From assembly GCA_030536575.1 (NCBI GenBank), contig JAUNPS010000013.1, positions 46,171-110,170 on the forward strand: 64,000 nucleotides of DNA, given 5' to 3'. This stretch comes from Eubacteriales bacterium (GTDB lineage Bacteria > Bacillota > Clostridia > Lachnospirales > Lachnospiraceae). Under the pieces are notes generated by a model. That model was given only the letters and a program-made list of their open reading frames with translations, was not told the DNA's origin and searched no databases. Both the position numbers and the translations under genes were made by a program. Within the stretch, counting starts at the first letter, position 1. The number at the start of each line of letters is the position of its first letter. Positions 54,526 to 63,988 of the stretch are shown one piece after another.

Positions 54526-54554
54526 TAACTACACCATTTTCAGGGATTTGTCAA
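54526..54554 (-). promoter_or_regulatory. Promoter of the nucleoside hydrolase operon
   Basis: Minus strand TTGACA (54549-54554) and TAGTTA (54526-54531), 17 bases apart. Confidence 0.65.
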
Positions 54555-54625
54555 TGATTTTTCAAAATTTTGCCAAAAATTCGCCAGATTGTCCGAAAGA
54601 ACTTATGCTTTTTGTTCAACTTTTA

Positions 54626-54639
54626 TGTAAGAGCTTACA
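54626..54639. promoter_or_regulatory. Palindromic operator TGTAAGAGCTTACA, site 3
   Basis: Perfect 6-2-6 palindrome, about 20 bases upstream of the -35 box of the AfsR-like gene; same motif as sites at 39168 and 54508. Confidence 0.65.
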
Positions 54640-54657
54640 GCGGCGGCGTTCTTTCCC

Positions 54658-54686
54658 TTGTATCTTTCCCGGAAATCGGTTATACT
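54658..54686 (+). promoter_or_regulatory. Promoter of the AfsR-like regulator gene
   Basis: TTGTAT (54658-54663), 17 bases, TATACT (54681-54686), 36 bases before the start codon. Confidence 0.65.
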
Positions 54687-54721
54687 CACACCAGAAATGT
54701 TCTTTCGAAAGGAGACTTCCC

Positions 54722-57700
54722 ATGCCTGTTCTTACTTTTCGGCTCCTCCAAACGCCCCAGGTGCTGCTTGACGGGATTCCCGTGACCTTTCCCTTCAAAA
54801 AAGCGGAAGCCCTTCTCTACTGCCTTGCCATAAAAAAATGCGTCTCCCGCGAGGAAGCCGCCGCCCTTCTCTGGGCGGACTGCGATGAAACTGCCGCAAA
54901 AAAGAACCTCCGCCATTCCCTGTACATTATCCGGAAATCGTTCGGCGCTGACGTGCTGATCTCCCCGCAGAAATCCCTCATTTCCCTGAACCCGGATTTT
55001 ACATACGAAAATGATTACGACGCCTTCCGGGAGCAGAAAGAACTTTCGGCTTACCAGGGAGAACTGCTCCGGGGCTTTTCCGTTAAAAACGGCGAGGCAT
55101 TCGAGTCCTGGCTTTCCATCGAGCGCGCCGCCCTGCGGGAAGAGTACCTCCATCGGCTCTCCCAGGCCATTCAGGAGACGTCTGCCGAACATCTGGCGGA
55201 AATCGAAACGCTTTTCCACAAATACATTGCCGAAGAGCCCTTCGATGAGCCCGTCTATCTCCGGATGATGCAGGTTTATCAGAAAAACGGGCTGTTCCAC
55301 AAAGGGATCAAGCTTTATCAGGAGCTTTCGCGCCTGTTAAACGCCGAACTGCAGATCAGTCCGGGCAAAGAGCTTTCCGCCCTTCACCGGAGCCTGCTGC
55401 ACAGTTGGAATCAGGCGGCGTCCCAGCCCGTCTCCGAAGAATTTCTTGCGGACAGCCGGGAAGCGGAGCTGCGGTTTTTGCAGGAGCATTATCGCCGGTT
55501 TCTGACCGGAACGCCTGGGGCCATTCTCATTTCCGGCGGAAGCGGAGTCGGCAAAACCTGGCTTCTGAACCGGTTTCTGGACAGCCTGGACGACGGTTTT
55601 TCCCTGACACTGCACGCGGTCTGCTTTCCGAAAGAGGAAGCGTTTTCCTTTCAGCCCTGGAACCTGATCCTGCGCCAGCTCGACCGGGCTGTCACCGAAC
55701 GGAATCTGACGGTTCCGGAAAAATACATCAGCGCCATGAATCCGGTCTTTCCGCTTTTTCAGAATCAGGATCCGGCTTTTGGCCTTCCTGCCGATATCTC
55801 AGTCTCCTATAGTTACCGGGCGGCCTGCAACGGCATTTTGAAACTCTTTTCCTGGATCAGTAAGGAGCTCCCGCTTGTGCTGGTTTTCGACAACCTCCAT
55901 CACATGGATCCCCAGAGCCTGGAGCTCTTTTCCCTGATGATCCGGGAGAAAAACCCGAATATTCTGCTCATTGGAACCCATCTGGATACCCTTTCGCCCG
56001 ATCTTCGGGCCGCCGCAGGCAGTCTGGTGCGGGAAGGGCTGGCTGACCGTCTGGCCCTCGCGCCTTTTTCCCTTGCGGAGACCGCCCGGTTTGTGTGTAA
56101 AAAAACAGGCGCTGCGTCGCTCTCCCCTTCGCTTGCCGACCGGATTTACCAGGAAACGGCGGGCAATGCTTTTTTCCTCGAACTGCTGACCAGGCACGTC
56201 ACAAAAGACGACCTGGAACAGGGGGTGCTTCCTCCTCTGCCGTTTCAGGATGCGTTGACCGGGCGGCTGGCGGATTTGACACCCCAGGCCAGGCAGCTTC
56301 TGGATGTGATCAGTCTCTTTCCGGACTACGCGTCCCTGGAAATGCTGGAATCCATTTTGAATAAAGATAATCTGGAATTGCTTTATCTCCTGGATGAGTT
56401 AAAAGAACACGGGTTTACGTCGGAGACAACGCAGGATGCGGAAATCCGGATTTCCTTTCGCACCGATACCGCGCGGGCATTTGTGCATGAACAGCTTTCG
56501 CCGACGAAGCTGCGGATTCTGCACAGCCGGGCGGCTGCTGCCTATGAGGAGCTCCCGGCGGAGCTTCACACGTACCGCTGGCATCAGAATTTAATTTATC
56601 ATTATGGGATGTGTCAGAATGAGCCAAAGGTGCTTCAGTATCAGATTCTTCAGTTGGAGCAGTCTTCCGCGGTGCATCTGGAATTATATCCGATTCTGCC
56701 GCGGTCTTCCGACAGCGCGTGGGAGGCTCCGGGAAAGCTTACGGAATATCTGGAAAAGCTGGCAAAGAAGCTTTATCGGCTGAATGAGTCGCAGCCGGGC
56801 GTGATCGATTACTCGGAAGCGGAGGCGCGGCTTTTGTATCTGACCGGGAAATATCACATTGCGCGCGGGAATTATGCGGAGGGCGTTCCGGTCATGGAAA
56901 AGCTGCTGGCTGAAAATCAGTATATCAAGGGACAGCCGCAGTTTCACATTCTCTGTCTGCGGCAAATGACGTTTTATGGAATTCAGACCTGGAAAACGGA
57001 TTTGATGCGGGAGCACATCGAGAAAGGGATTGCGCTTTGTAAAGAATATGGACTGACGACGGATTTGGCCGTGGAGTATCGCTTATCCGGGCTCCTCTGT
57101 TCCATGGAAGGCGATTATCCGAAAGCGCAGAATTTTTTGGAAGAAGCGATTCGGCTTTTTCAGAGCGCGCAGTTAAAGGCGCACAGCTTTACGCTGAATC
57201 TGGCGGCGTGCTACAGTTATTTTGGAGAGCTTGAGCGGCGGCAGCGGCATTTTTCTGCGTCTGTAGATTTCTGTCAGAAAGCGATTGATACCTGTATTTC
57301 CAGAAATTGTGCGGTAAATGCGACTTTTTATGTGAATGAAGCGAGATCGCTTCTGGCGGATGGGCGAAAGGATCTGGCGGCGGAAAGGATCATGGCTGCA
57401 AACCGCGCTTATGACGATACGCTGACGCTGATGGGGCGCTCGATTGCGCGGGGCAGCGGAGCGGTTTTGTGTGCGCAGAGAAATGAGTTTGCGCAGGCTG
57501 CCAAATATCTTGCAGATGCGTGCGAATGCGCGGAAAGGCTTGGATCGCCGCAGGAGACGGGGCTTCTCTATCTTGTGAAATATCTTTTGCTTACTTGGTA
57601 TCCGGGGCAATTTTCTGGGTTGATTCCGGAGACGGCGGGAGCGTGTAAGGAGAAGGCGGGGGCGTGCCTTGCGCCCCTGCCGGGGGTGTGGGAGTTGGAG

Positions 57701-57724
57701 CTTATGGACTTGGAGGGGGATTGA
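54722..57724 (+). CDS. AfsR/SARP-like transcriptional regulator with BTAD, ATPase and TPR parts, 1000 aa
   Basis: Start at 54722 after GAAAGGAGACTTCCC; the open frame continues far upstream but only as the shadow of the hydrolase gene. Domains: winged-helix DNA-binding domain (about 1-90: FRLLQTPQVLLDGIPVTFPF, LLWADCDETAAKKNLRHSLY), BTAD (about 95-240: YQGELLRGFSVKNGEAFESW), STAND-type ATPase with Walker A AILISGGSGVGKTWLL (about 271-286) and Walker B LVLVFDNLHHMD, then tetratricopeptide-like helices (about 640-1000). Such proteins are well known in actinomycete antibiotic control and in Firmicutes as sensors of unknown ligand. Neighbouring nucleoside hydrolase and GH95 genes are possible targets. 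Confidence 0.88.
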   Translation: MPVLTFRLLQTPQVLLDGIPVTFPFKKAEALLYCLAIKKCVSREEAAALLWADCDETAAKKNLRHSLYIIRKSFGADVLISPQKSLISLNPDFTYENDYDAFREQKELSAYQGELLRGFSVKNGEAFESWLSIERAALREEYLHRLSQAIQETSAEHLAEIETLFHKYIAEEPFDEPVYLRMMQVYQKNGLFHKGIKLYQELSRLLNAELQISPGKELSALHRSLLHSWNQAASQPVSEEFLADSREAELRFLQEHYRRFLTGTPGAILISGGSGVGKTWLLNRFLDSLDDGFSLTLHAVCFPKEEAFSFQPWNLILRQLDRAVTERNLTVPEKYISAMNPVFPLFQNQDPAFGLPADISVSYSYRAACNGILKLFSWISKELPLVLVFDNLHHMDPQSLELFSLMIREKNPNILLIGTHLDTLSPDLRAAAGSLVREGLADRLALAPFSLAETARFVCKKTGAASLSPSLADRIYQETAGNAFFLELLTRHVTKDDLEQGVLPPLPFQDALTGRLADLTPQARQLLDVISLFPDYASLEMLESILNKDNLELLYLLDELKEHGFTSETTQDAEIRISFRTDTARAFVHEQLSPTKLRILHSRAAAAYEELPAELHTYRWHQNLIYHYGMCQNEPKVLQYQILQLEQSSAVHLELYPILPRSSDSAWEAPGKLTEYLEKLAKKLYRLNESQPGVIDYSEAEARLLYLTGKYHIARGNYAEGVPVMEKLLAENQYIKGQPQFHILCLRQMTFYGIQTWKTDLMREHIEKGIALCKEYGLTTDLAVEYRLSGLLCSMEGDYPKAQNFLEEAIRLFQSAQLKAHSFTLNLAACYSYFGELERRQRHFSASVDFCQKAIDTCISRNCAVNATFYVNEARSLLADGRKDLAAERIMAANRAYDDTLTLMGRSIARGSGAVLCAQRNEFAQAAKYLADACECAERLGSPQETGLLYLVKYLLLTWYPGQFSGLIPETAGACKEKAGACLAPLPGVWELELMDLEGD

Positions 57725-57730
57725 GTTCCG

Positions 57731-57780
57731 GGGCCGGGCGAGGACTGAGTTCCAAGGCCGGGCGGAAAAGTGTCCGGCCT
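57731..57780. repeat. Short direct repeat after the AfsR-like gene
   Basis: GAGTTCC-GGGCCGGGCG-like units occur twice in tandem (about 57724 and 57748), immediately before the 35-36-nt array. Confidence 0.4.
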
Positions 57781-57787
57781 GGAAGGG

Positions 57788-57927
57788 CAGCTCACCGTCG
57801 ATGGCTGTCCCGGCCGGGCTGCACAGTTCGCCGCTAATGGCTCTCCGGTTCGGCGGCGTCAGCTCACCACTGATGGCTCCCCGGTTGGCTGCGTCAGCTC
57901 ACCACCGATAGTTCCCCTCGGCGTCAA
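57788..57927. repeat. 35-36-nt degenerate tandem array at the 3' end of the GH95 gene
   Basis: Four units begin at 57788, 57824, 57860 and 57895 (CAGCTCACC-/CAGTTCGCC-type starts, each with an ATGGCT or similar core). The last unit contains the stop codon and final codons of the GH95 gene, so the array grew from, or into, the gene end. Confidence 0.75.
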
Positions 57928-60583
57928 ACGTCGCTTTTCGTTCTTCCGTTCCATAACGAATCGAAACTTTCTGGCCGGGTCTGCCTTTCAGCACCGCGGA
58001 ATTCAGTTTTCCATCCTTCCAGCCTATCATCACTTCGATGCCGCCTCGTGCCCGGAGTCCGCGCACTTCTCCGTCTTTCCACGCTGGCGGCAGCGCCGGG
58101 AGCAGCACAACCTCTCCACCATGGCTCTGCACCAGCGCCTCCGCCACTCCGGCCGTATACCCGAAATTTCCATCGATCTGAAACGGCGGATGGGCGCAGA
58201 ATAAATTCGGATACAAGCCTCCGCTCGTGGGCGTTCCCACCGCCGGAACCTGCGTAAACAGTTGTTCCATCACTTTCTGCACATGCGCACCGTCCTCCTG
58301 GCGCGCCCACATGGACAGTTTCCAGGCCAGGCTCCAGCCAGTGCCCGAATCCCCGCGCTCTATCAAGCTTTCGCGAACCGCACCATATAGTTCTTTTTCC
58401 TTCCTCGTAATCTCATCTCCCGGATGAAATGCATACAAGTGCGACAGATGGCGGTGGTGCGGCTCCGCTTCCTCATACTCCTGCTCCCATTCCAGGATCT
58501 GTCCCCTGCTTCCAATCTTCGGGCGCACAATCAGCGGAAGGAGTTTCCGCACTTTCTGATAAAGTGCTCTCTGTTCAAATTCACCATGCTCAGACCCACA
58601 CGATTCATGCACATCTCGCCCAAATTTGTCATACGCTGACCCACACGATTCATGTACATCTCGTTTGGACTCGCCTTGCCCTGGCCCGCATTGTTTAAGC
58701 CCATCTCGCCCAGGCTCGCCTTGTTCTGGCCTGCCCTGCTTCCCCAGCGCCTCGCACGCCCTCAGATAATCCCGAAACAGCCCGCGAATCGTCGCATTCG
58801 CATTCTCCGAATACACCGCCACGGATACCTTTTTCCCCTCCAGAAGATATTCATTTTCCGGCGAAGAACAAAGCGGCATCGTATACCCCTCATCCGTTTC
58901 TTCCAACATCCCGCACACAAAGCGCACACTCTCTTCCAACACCGGAAAAATCCGTTCCAGATACTCCAAATCCTCCGTGAACAAAAACTGATCAAACAGA
59001 TTCCGGCACAGCCATGCCAGCCCCAAAGGCCAGTAAGCCCACATCGCCCGTCCGTTCGCCGGCGTCGTCTTCCGCCAAAGATCCGTGTTATGGAAGCACA
59101 CCGCTCCCTCACACCCATACAGCTCCCTTGCCGTCTTCTTCCCGGCCTCGGTCAGTTCCCTGCACAGCTCCACCAGCGGCTCCGAAAGCTCCGGCAGATT
59201 GCAGACCCCGGTCATCCAGTAATTCATCTGCAAATTAATATTCACCGTATAATCACAGAACCAGGCCGGGATCAGATCTTGATTCCAGATCCCCTGTAAA
59301 TTCGCCGCCTGCGTCCCCGGCCTGGAACAGGAAATCAGCAAATACCGCCCATAGTCAAATATTGCTTTACTAAGGTCATTTTTTGGTGGATTTTCTTCCG
59401 GGAAGACCTCATTTTGCGTCCCCAGCTTCAAAGCCACGCGTCCAAACAGCTCCCGATAGTCTCTCTCATGCGCCTGCTGCAATTCTGCAAAAAATTTCAG
59501 CTCAGCCTCGCGCCCATCCCGCGGCGAGACCTCCGCGTCCGATTTCAGCCCGTTTTCGGCACCATCCCGCGTTTCCGCATCGCACTTCAGCCCAGCTTCG
59601 CACCCTTTCTGCGCTTTCGCATCGCATTTCATCCCACTTTCGGCTTCGGCCTGCGCTCCTGCGGCGCATTTCAGTCCGTTTTCGCGCCCTTTCTGTGCTT
59701 CCGCATCGCATTTCAGCCCATTTTCGGCTCCGGCCCGCGCTCCCGCGCCACATCTCAGCCTATTCTCATCCCGCGCCAGCTCCTCCTCCACATTCTTCCC
59801 TTCCAAAAACGGATGCCTGTCATACCCATGAAAACTCGTCCGCACTAGGAAAACCAACGTCAGCTCCCGAACCTCCTGGCACCTCACACCCTCTTCCCCA
59901 GCCAGCGTCCGACCGCTCTGAGCCTGCACCAACACCTTTCCTTCAAAAAAAATCCCCTTCTCTTCATCCTTTTCCGAAAAAACATGCGCCGCGCCCGCCC
60001 CGCTGTTCCCCACGGTCAGGCCGCTTCTCCCCGGACATTGCCCGCGCAAGATCACCCGATCCTTCTCATAAACAAAGGTCACCGGAAGTTCACTCTTCCC
60101 CGAAATCGTACAGGAAAACGCCTCCTCCGCCTGAATCTGATACACCAGGCACTGATCCGGATAACTTGCAAACGCCGTATGCCGGTAAGCAACTCCATTC
60201 TTCTTGTAATCCGCCCGGACAATCCCGCGCTCCAAATCCAGCCCTCTCCGGTAATCCGTCACCTCCGCGTCCCCGTCAAACCGAATCTCCAGCTCGCCCA
60301 GCGGCAAATACATCTGCACATCCTCCGCCTCCAGCAGCTCCGTTTCCAACGTCTCCATCGCCGCGGCATTCCTCCCATCCCGCACCTGCTCCTTCGCCTT
60401 CCGGCACGTCTCCCCGGTAAGCCCCCGATACGTCCCCGCCGGATACCCGCTCCACAGCGTATCCTCATTCATTCCAATGGTTTCCACCTTCGTCCCGCCG
60501 TAAACCATCCCCCCGATTCTTCCATTTCCAATCGGAAGCGCCTCCAGCCATGCCTCGGCCGGTTTTCGATAACAAATCTCCAT
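57899..60583 (-). CDS. Alpha-L-fucosidase, GH95, with two tandem-repeat insertions, 894 aa
   Basis: Start at 60583 after GAGGAGACAAG. Family motifs: [53 protein letters not shown] + [51 protein letters not shown] (acid), [16 protein letters not shown] and [17 protein letters not shown] (base Asp). At about residues 272-365 lie six 14-residue repeats of the type [14 protein letters not shown], and at about 613-669 three to four 15-residue repeats of the type RDVHESCGS. These loops make it about 110 residues longer than the other GH95. No signal peptide. Operon with MFS and AraC genes. Confidence 0.9.
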   Translation of the reverse strand: MEICYRKPAEAWLEALPIGNGRIGGMVYGGTKVETIGMNEDTLWSGYPAGTYRGLTGETCRKAKEQVRDGRNAAAMETLETELLEAEDVQMYLPLGELEIRFDGDAEVTDYRRGLDLERGIVRADYKKNGVAYRHTAFASYPDQCLVYQIQAEEAFSCTISGKSELPVTFVYEKDRVILRGQCPGRSGLTVGNSGAGAAHVFSEKDEEKGIFFEGKVLVQAQSGRTLAGEEGVRCQEVRELTLVFLVRTSFHGYDRHPFLEGKNVEEELARDENRLRCGAGARAGAENGLKCDAEAQKGRENGLKCAAGAQAEAESGMKCDAKAQKGCEAGLKCDAETRDGAENGLKSDAEVSPRDGREAELKFFAELQQAHERDYRELFGRVALKLGTQNEVFPEENPPKNDLSKAIFDYGRYLLISCSRPGTQAANLQGIWNQDLIPAWFCDYTVNINLQMNYWMTGVCNLPELSEPLVELCRELTEAGKKTARELYGCEGAVCFHNTDLWRKTTPANGRAMWAYWPLGLAWLCRNLFDQFLFTEDLEYLERIFPVLEESVRFVCGMLEETDEGYTMPLCSSPENEYLLEGKKVSVAVYSENANATIRGLFRDYLRACEALGKQGRPEQGEPGRDGLKQCGPGQGESKRDVHESCGSAYDKFGRDVHESCGSEHGEFEQRALYQKVRKLLPLIVRPKIGSRGQILEWEQEYEEAEPHHRHLSHLYAFHPGDEITRKEKELYGAVRESLIERGDSGTGWSLAWKLSMWARQEDGAHVQKVMEQLFTQVPAVGTPTSGGLYPNLFCAHPPFQIDGNFGYTAGVAEALVQSHGGEVVLLPALPPAWKDGEVRGLRARGGIEVMIGWKDGKLNSAVLKGRPGQKVSIRYGTEERKATFDAEGNYRW
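58596..58745. repeat. 45-nt tandem repeat inside the GH95 gene
   Basis: Units start at 58596, 58641 and 58686 with exact 45-base spacing, with a partial fourth at 58731; the first two begin CCACACGATTCATG. In frame (15 residues per unit). Confidence 0.9.
59525..59775. repeat. 42-nt tandem repeat inside the GH95 gene
   Basis: The core TTCAGCCC (or a close variant) recurs at 59544, 59586, 59628, 59670, 59712 and 59754, exactly 42 bases apart, encoding six 14-residue units with one Lys-Cys pair each (one has Lys-Ser, one Arg-Cys). Confidence 0.95.
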
Positions 60584-60629
60584 CTTGTCTCCTCTTTTCT
60601 GTCTATTTTTGCAATGTATATTCCGGCGC

Positions 60630-60735
60630 GACGCCGCCCGGCATCTCACCTCTTCTGCCCGCACGAGCCGCCCGGCACACCGCATCTTCCGCCCGAACCG
60701 TTCGCCCGGCGCATCGCATCTTTCACCTGCGTCGT
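60630..60735. repeat. 34-nt tandem repeat upstream of the GH95 gene
   Basis: CGCCCG followed by GC-rich CGCATCT-like sequence recurs at 60635, 60669 and 60703, exactly 34 bases apart, in the spacer between the MFS stop and the GH95 start. Confidence 0.75.
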
Positions 60736-61886
60736 CACGCCCCCGCGCCCTTCGCCTTCTGCATCCTCACCATACACAACCCCAAAATCAAAATCCCCGC
60801 ACACGGCACCAAATTACAAAACATCCCCGCCTTTAAACCAACGCCGTCTGCAACCTTCCCAATCACCCAGGGCATCAAAATCGCCCCAATCCCCCCAATC
60901 GGCAGCATAATCCCCATACTCTCCTGACTCATCTCCCGTCCAACGCCAGCCACCGCCACCGGATTCACCCCGGCCATCGAAAACGCAAACGCAAACAGCA
61001 GCACCACCGCGCTCACCGGCCGTCCCGCAAAAATCATTGCCCCATACAGCACCGTACACCCGGCCCCCATCACCGACAGCGCTTTAAACGTATCCTTCAC
61101 CGGGAACACGAACGCGATCAGCAGCCTTGCAATCAACGTCGCTCCCCACATAATCGTCACCGTATAATTCCCAAACACTCCCGTCAAAATCCCCTGATCC
61201 TTATAATACGTCACCAGCCATCCCGTCACACTCGTCTCCGCCGCATTCTGGCAGAACAGCAGCGCCGTCAGAATCCAGAACTTCTTCTGCCGCAGAAACC
61301 CATAGGACACCTTCTCCTTCCGGCCGCCCGCATTGCCCTTCTTCCCCGGCAGCCCCGCGCCAAAAAAGACGCCCCACAGCACCAGCCCGGTAAGCGCCAC
61401 CGCAATCATCGGAAGATTCGCACTCCCCCGCGCCATCGCCGCCGCCAAAAACGGGCAGAGCAGCGCCCCGCTGGCATAGCAGGCATGCATCACATTCATC
61501 CCTTTGGTGCGGTCAGCACTGTTATTCCCCACCAGCACCGTACAACTGTTCAGCGCGCACCCCTTCGCAATCCCCACCATCAGGAACGCCAGAATCAGAA
61601 GACCAACCGCCCCTGACACCGTCATAAGCAGATACCCAAGAAAATATCCGCTGCATAAAATCAGCACCGTGTTCCGCATCCCAATCCGCCCCGGCAGCAG
61701 CCCGGAAGCAAAAGACGCCGCCATATTCCCAATACTCATACAGGAAAGCAGCGTCCCCGTAATCCCGTAGGAAAACCCATACTTTTCCTGCAAAAGGCTG
61801 ACAATAATCCCGCTGGAGATCGCGCACAGCCCGCTTAAGAAAAACGTCAGATACCCGGTCATACAAAGCTTTTTCGATTTGTTCAT
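60735..61886 (-). CDS. MFS transporter (sugar/FucP-like), 383 aa
   Basis: About twelve hydrophobic segments in two halves of six. Features: [40 protein letters not shown] (loop 2-3 motif-like), a long central charged loop around residues 185-200 ([17 protein letters not shown]), and [20 protein letters not shown]. The FHS/FucP-like class fits a sugar/proton symporter. Between an AraC regulator (overlap ATGA) and GH95, it probably imports fucose-containing oligosaccharides or exports product. The long C-terminal helices are typical. Confidence 0.85.
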   Translation of the reverse strand: MNKSKKLCMTGYLTFFLSGLCAISSGIIVSLLQEKYGFSYGITGTLLSCMSIGNMAASFASGLLPGRIGMRNTVLILCSGYFLGYLLMTVSGAVGLLILAFLMVGIAKGCALNSCTVLVGNNSADRTKGMNVMHACYASGALLCPFLAAAMARGSANLPMIAVALTGLVLWGVFFGAGLPGKKGNAGGRKEKVSYGFLRQKKFWILTALLFCQNAAETSVTGWLVTYYKDQGILTGVFGNYTVTIMWGATLIARLLIAFVFPVKDTFKALSVMGAGCTVLYGAMIFAGRPVSAVVLLFAFAFSMAGVNPVAVAGVGREMSQESMGIMLPIGGIGAILMPWVIGKVADGVGLKAGMFCNLVPCAGILILGLCMVRMQKAKGAGA

Positions 61887-62791
61887 AACTCATTCCCATC
61901 CTTTGTCACGTTATTTTGCTGCCGCCGGTATTCCCGCGGCGTACATTTCATATAGCGCTTAAAAATCTGCCCGTAATACGCCGGGCTTGCAAATCCCACC
62001 ATATCCGCAATCCTGGTGATGCTCTCCCCCTGCTTCAGAAGCGGCAGGCTGTTCTGAATCCGCAGAAACATCAGATACTCAAAGATCGTCATATTCATAT
62101 ATTTCTTAAAAAACCGGCAGCATTCACTCTTACAGAGATTCACCGCCTCCGCCACATCGTCCAGCGTAATATTCTGGCGGTAATTCTCCTGCAAATAGGC
62201 GATCATCTCCCTAAGCCTCTGAATATTCTTCCGCGGCTGCGCATGCTTCTCCGGCAGCGCATAAAAATACCGGAACAATTTCTGCCAGATCTGCATCAGC
62301 AAAATGTGCACCTGCAATTCGTAATCAATCGGTTCCTCCCTGGAAAGTTGGAAAATCTCCTGCATCTGCGCAAGGATCTCCTGATGCCAGCCCACGTCCC
62401 GTTCCAGCTTTAATGCCGGCCAGTTCTCATTCTCCGTGATGAAATTCACATATTTCGTCTGCAATTCGCTGCTCTCATACCCGTAGAGGAACCGCGGATG
62501 AAACGTAATGGACAGGTACGTACATTCCTTCCCGTCCTTCCGGAACCCGGAATGCATCGTATTGCTGTTTCCAAACATCCCCTCCCCCTCCGCCAGCTCG
62601 TAGCAGTCATCGTTCACATGGTATTCCATTTCCCCGGACATAATCCACGTCAGCTCGATCTCCGGGTGCCAATGCCATAAAAAAATCCCGCGCTCGTAGG
62701 CCTGGATGCGCTCCACGCTGACGTTCACGGGGAACTCATAATTCCCGTGTTCCTTGATCTCTTTGTTGTTTTCCCCAATCTGAATCTGCAT
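61883..62791 (-). CDS. AraC-family regulator with cupin domain, 302 aa
   Basis: Start at 62791 because AAGGATATTGAG lies at better distance than for the TTG at 62800. The N-terminal cupin-like domain (about 15-110) has IFLWHWHPEIELTWIMSGEM and LAEGEGMFGNSNTMHSGF; the C-terminal double helix-turn-helix (about 200-295) has ITLDDVAEAVNLCKSECCRF + FKKYMNMTIFEYLMFLRI and ITRIADMVGFASPAYYGQIF + KRYMKCTPREYRRQ. It likely activates the MFS-GH95 operon when a sugar binds. Four-base overlap with the MFS gene start. Confidence 0.9.
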   Translation of the reverse strand: MQIQIGENNKEIKEHGNYEFPVNVSVERIQAYERGIFLWHWHPEIELTWIMSGEMEYHVNDDCYELAEGEGMFGNSNTMHSGFRKDGKECTYLSITFHPRFLYGYESSELQTKYVNFITENENWPALKLERDVGWHQEILAQMQEIFQLSREEPIDYELQVHILLMQIWQKLFRYFYALPEKHAQPRKNIQRLREMIAYLQENYRQNITLDDVAEAVNLCKSECCRFFKKYMNMTIFEYLMFLRIQNSLPLLKQGESITRIADMVGFASPAYYGQIFKRYMKCTPREYRRQQNNVTKDGNEL

Positions 62792-62829
62792 TTTTCTCAA
62801 TATCCTTATAAAAATGAATAATATGCTTA

Positions 62830-62858
62830 TTGCTTTTATCCGGACTTCTCATTATGAT
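62830..62858 (+). promoter_or_regulatory. Promoter of galE
   Basis: TTGCTT (62830-62835), 17 bases, TATGAT (62853-62858), about 60 bases before the galE start. Confidence 0.6.
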
Positions 62859-62921
62859 TATTGATAGGATAAATCAAAATCCTGCGAATTGCAAGCACAA
62901 ATAGGTATGGAGGACGAAAAC

Positions 62922-63944
62922 ATGGCGAAAATTTTAATCACCGGCGGCGCCGGATATATCGGCAGCCACACGGCTCTCGAACTTTTAAACGCAGGCTATC
63001 AGGTCGTCGTCTACGACAACCTCTCCAATTCATCCAGCGAATCCCTGCGTCGGGTAGAAGAACTCACCGGAAAGACTGTCACCTTCTACGAAGGCGATGT
63101 GCGCGACGCCGCATCCTTAAAAGACATGTTCGAAAAAGAATCCGTTGACGCCGTGATTCACTGCGCAGCCTTAAAGGCCGTCGGCGAATCCGTCCGGAAA
63201 CCCTTGGAATATTATGAGAACAATATTACCGGCACCCTGACCCTGATGGACGTGATGCGCACGGTCGGCGTAAAAAACATCGTCTTCAGCTCATCCGCCA
63301 CCGTCTACGGCAGCCCCGAAGTCATGCCGATCACCGAAGACTGCCCGAAAGGCCAGTGCACGAACCCCTACGGCTGGACGAAATCCATGATGGAGCAGAT
63401 CATGACCGACTTACAGAAAGCCGACCCGGAATGGAACGTCATCCTTCTGCGCTACTTTAACCCCGTAGGCGCCCACGAAAGCGGCCGCATCGGCGAAGAC
63501 CCGAAAGGCATCCCGAACAACCTGATGCCCTACATTTCCCAGGTCGCGGTCGGCAAGCTGGAAAAATTGGGCGTTTTTGGCAATGACTACGACACCCCGG
63601 ACGGAACCGGCGTGCGCGACTATATCCACGTAGTCGACCTGGCCATCGGCCATGTAAAAGCCATCGACTACATCCTGACAAATCCGGGCCTGGATATCAT
63701 CAACCTGGGAACCGGCGTAGGCTACTCCGTTCTGGACATGGTAAAAGCTTTCTCGAAAGCCTGCGGAAAAGACATTCCTTACGAGATCAAACCGCGGCGG
63801 GCCGGCGATGTGGCGATGTGCTACGCGGATCCCGCGAAGGCCGCGAAAGTCCTTGGCTGGAAAGCCGAGCGCGGACTGGATGAAATGTGCGCGGATACCT
63901 GGAGATGGCAGTCCCAGAATCCGAACGGCTACGCGGCAGAATAA
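62922..63944 (+). CDS. galE: UDP-glucose 4-epimerase, 340 aa
   Basis: Start at 62922 after GGAGGACGAAAAC. NAD-binding loop [17 protein letters not shown], the catalytic Ser/Tyr/Lys of the extended SDR type (FSSSATVYG and [11 protein letters not shown], YxxxK), and the C-terminal [20 protein letters not shown] and [13 protein letters not shown]. Complete length. It interconverts UDP-galactose and UDP-glucose, so galactose released by the GH42 enzyme can enter glycolysis, and UDP-galactose can be made for surface glycans. Monocistronic with its own promoter and terminator. Confidence 0.95.
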   Translation: MAKILITGGAGYIGSHTALELLNAGYQVVVYDNLSNSSSESLRRVEELTGKTVTFYEGDVRDAASLKDMFEKESVDAVIHCAALKAVGESVRKPLEYYENNITGTLTLMDVMRTVGVKNIVFSSSATVYGSPEVMPITEDCPKGQCTNPYGWTKSMMEQIMTDLQKADPEWNVILLRYFNPVGAHESGRIGEDPKGIPNNLMPYISQVAVGKLEKLGVFGNDYDTPDGTGVRDYIHVVDLAIGHVKAIDYILTNPGLDIINLGTGVGYSVLDMVKAFSKACGKDIPYEIKPRRAGDVAMCYADPAKAAKVLGWKAERGLDEMCADTWRWQSQNPNGYAAE

Positions 63945-63988
63945 AAGAAGGGGCTGTTGCACTAAAAGAGGTGCTTCAGCTCCTTTTC
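63945..63988 (+). terminator. Terminator after galE
   Basis: AAGGGGCTG (one mismatch) pairs with CAGCTCCTT, with an inner GCAC/GTGC helix separated by TT/TT bulges, followed by TTTTCC. It begins just after the galE stop. Confidence 0.6.

Noticed and set aside
53810-54721. N-terminal extension of the AfsR-like frame by 304 codons
   Set aside because: This part is the reverse shadow of the nucleoside hydrolase gene and lacks a promoter; the real start at 54722 has a ribosome binding site and promoter.
59383-60420. Plus-strand frame of 345 codons rich in proline and serine
   Set aside because: It arises from the repeats of the GH95 gene on the opposite strand and has no independent start signal.
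63945-63985. Insertion-sequence-like end GGGGCTGTTGCACTAAAA
   Set aside because: The stretch folds into a galE terminator hairpin; no transposase is visible before the window ends.
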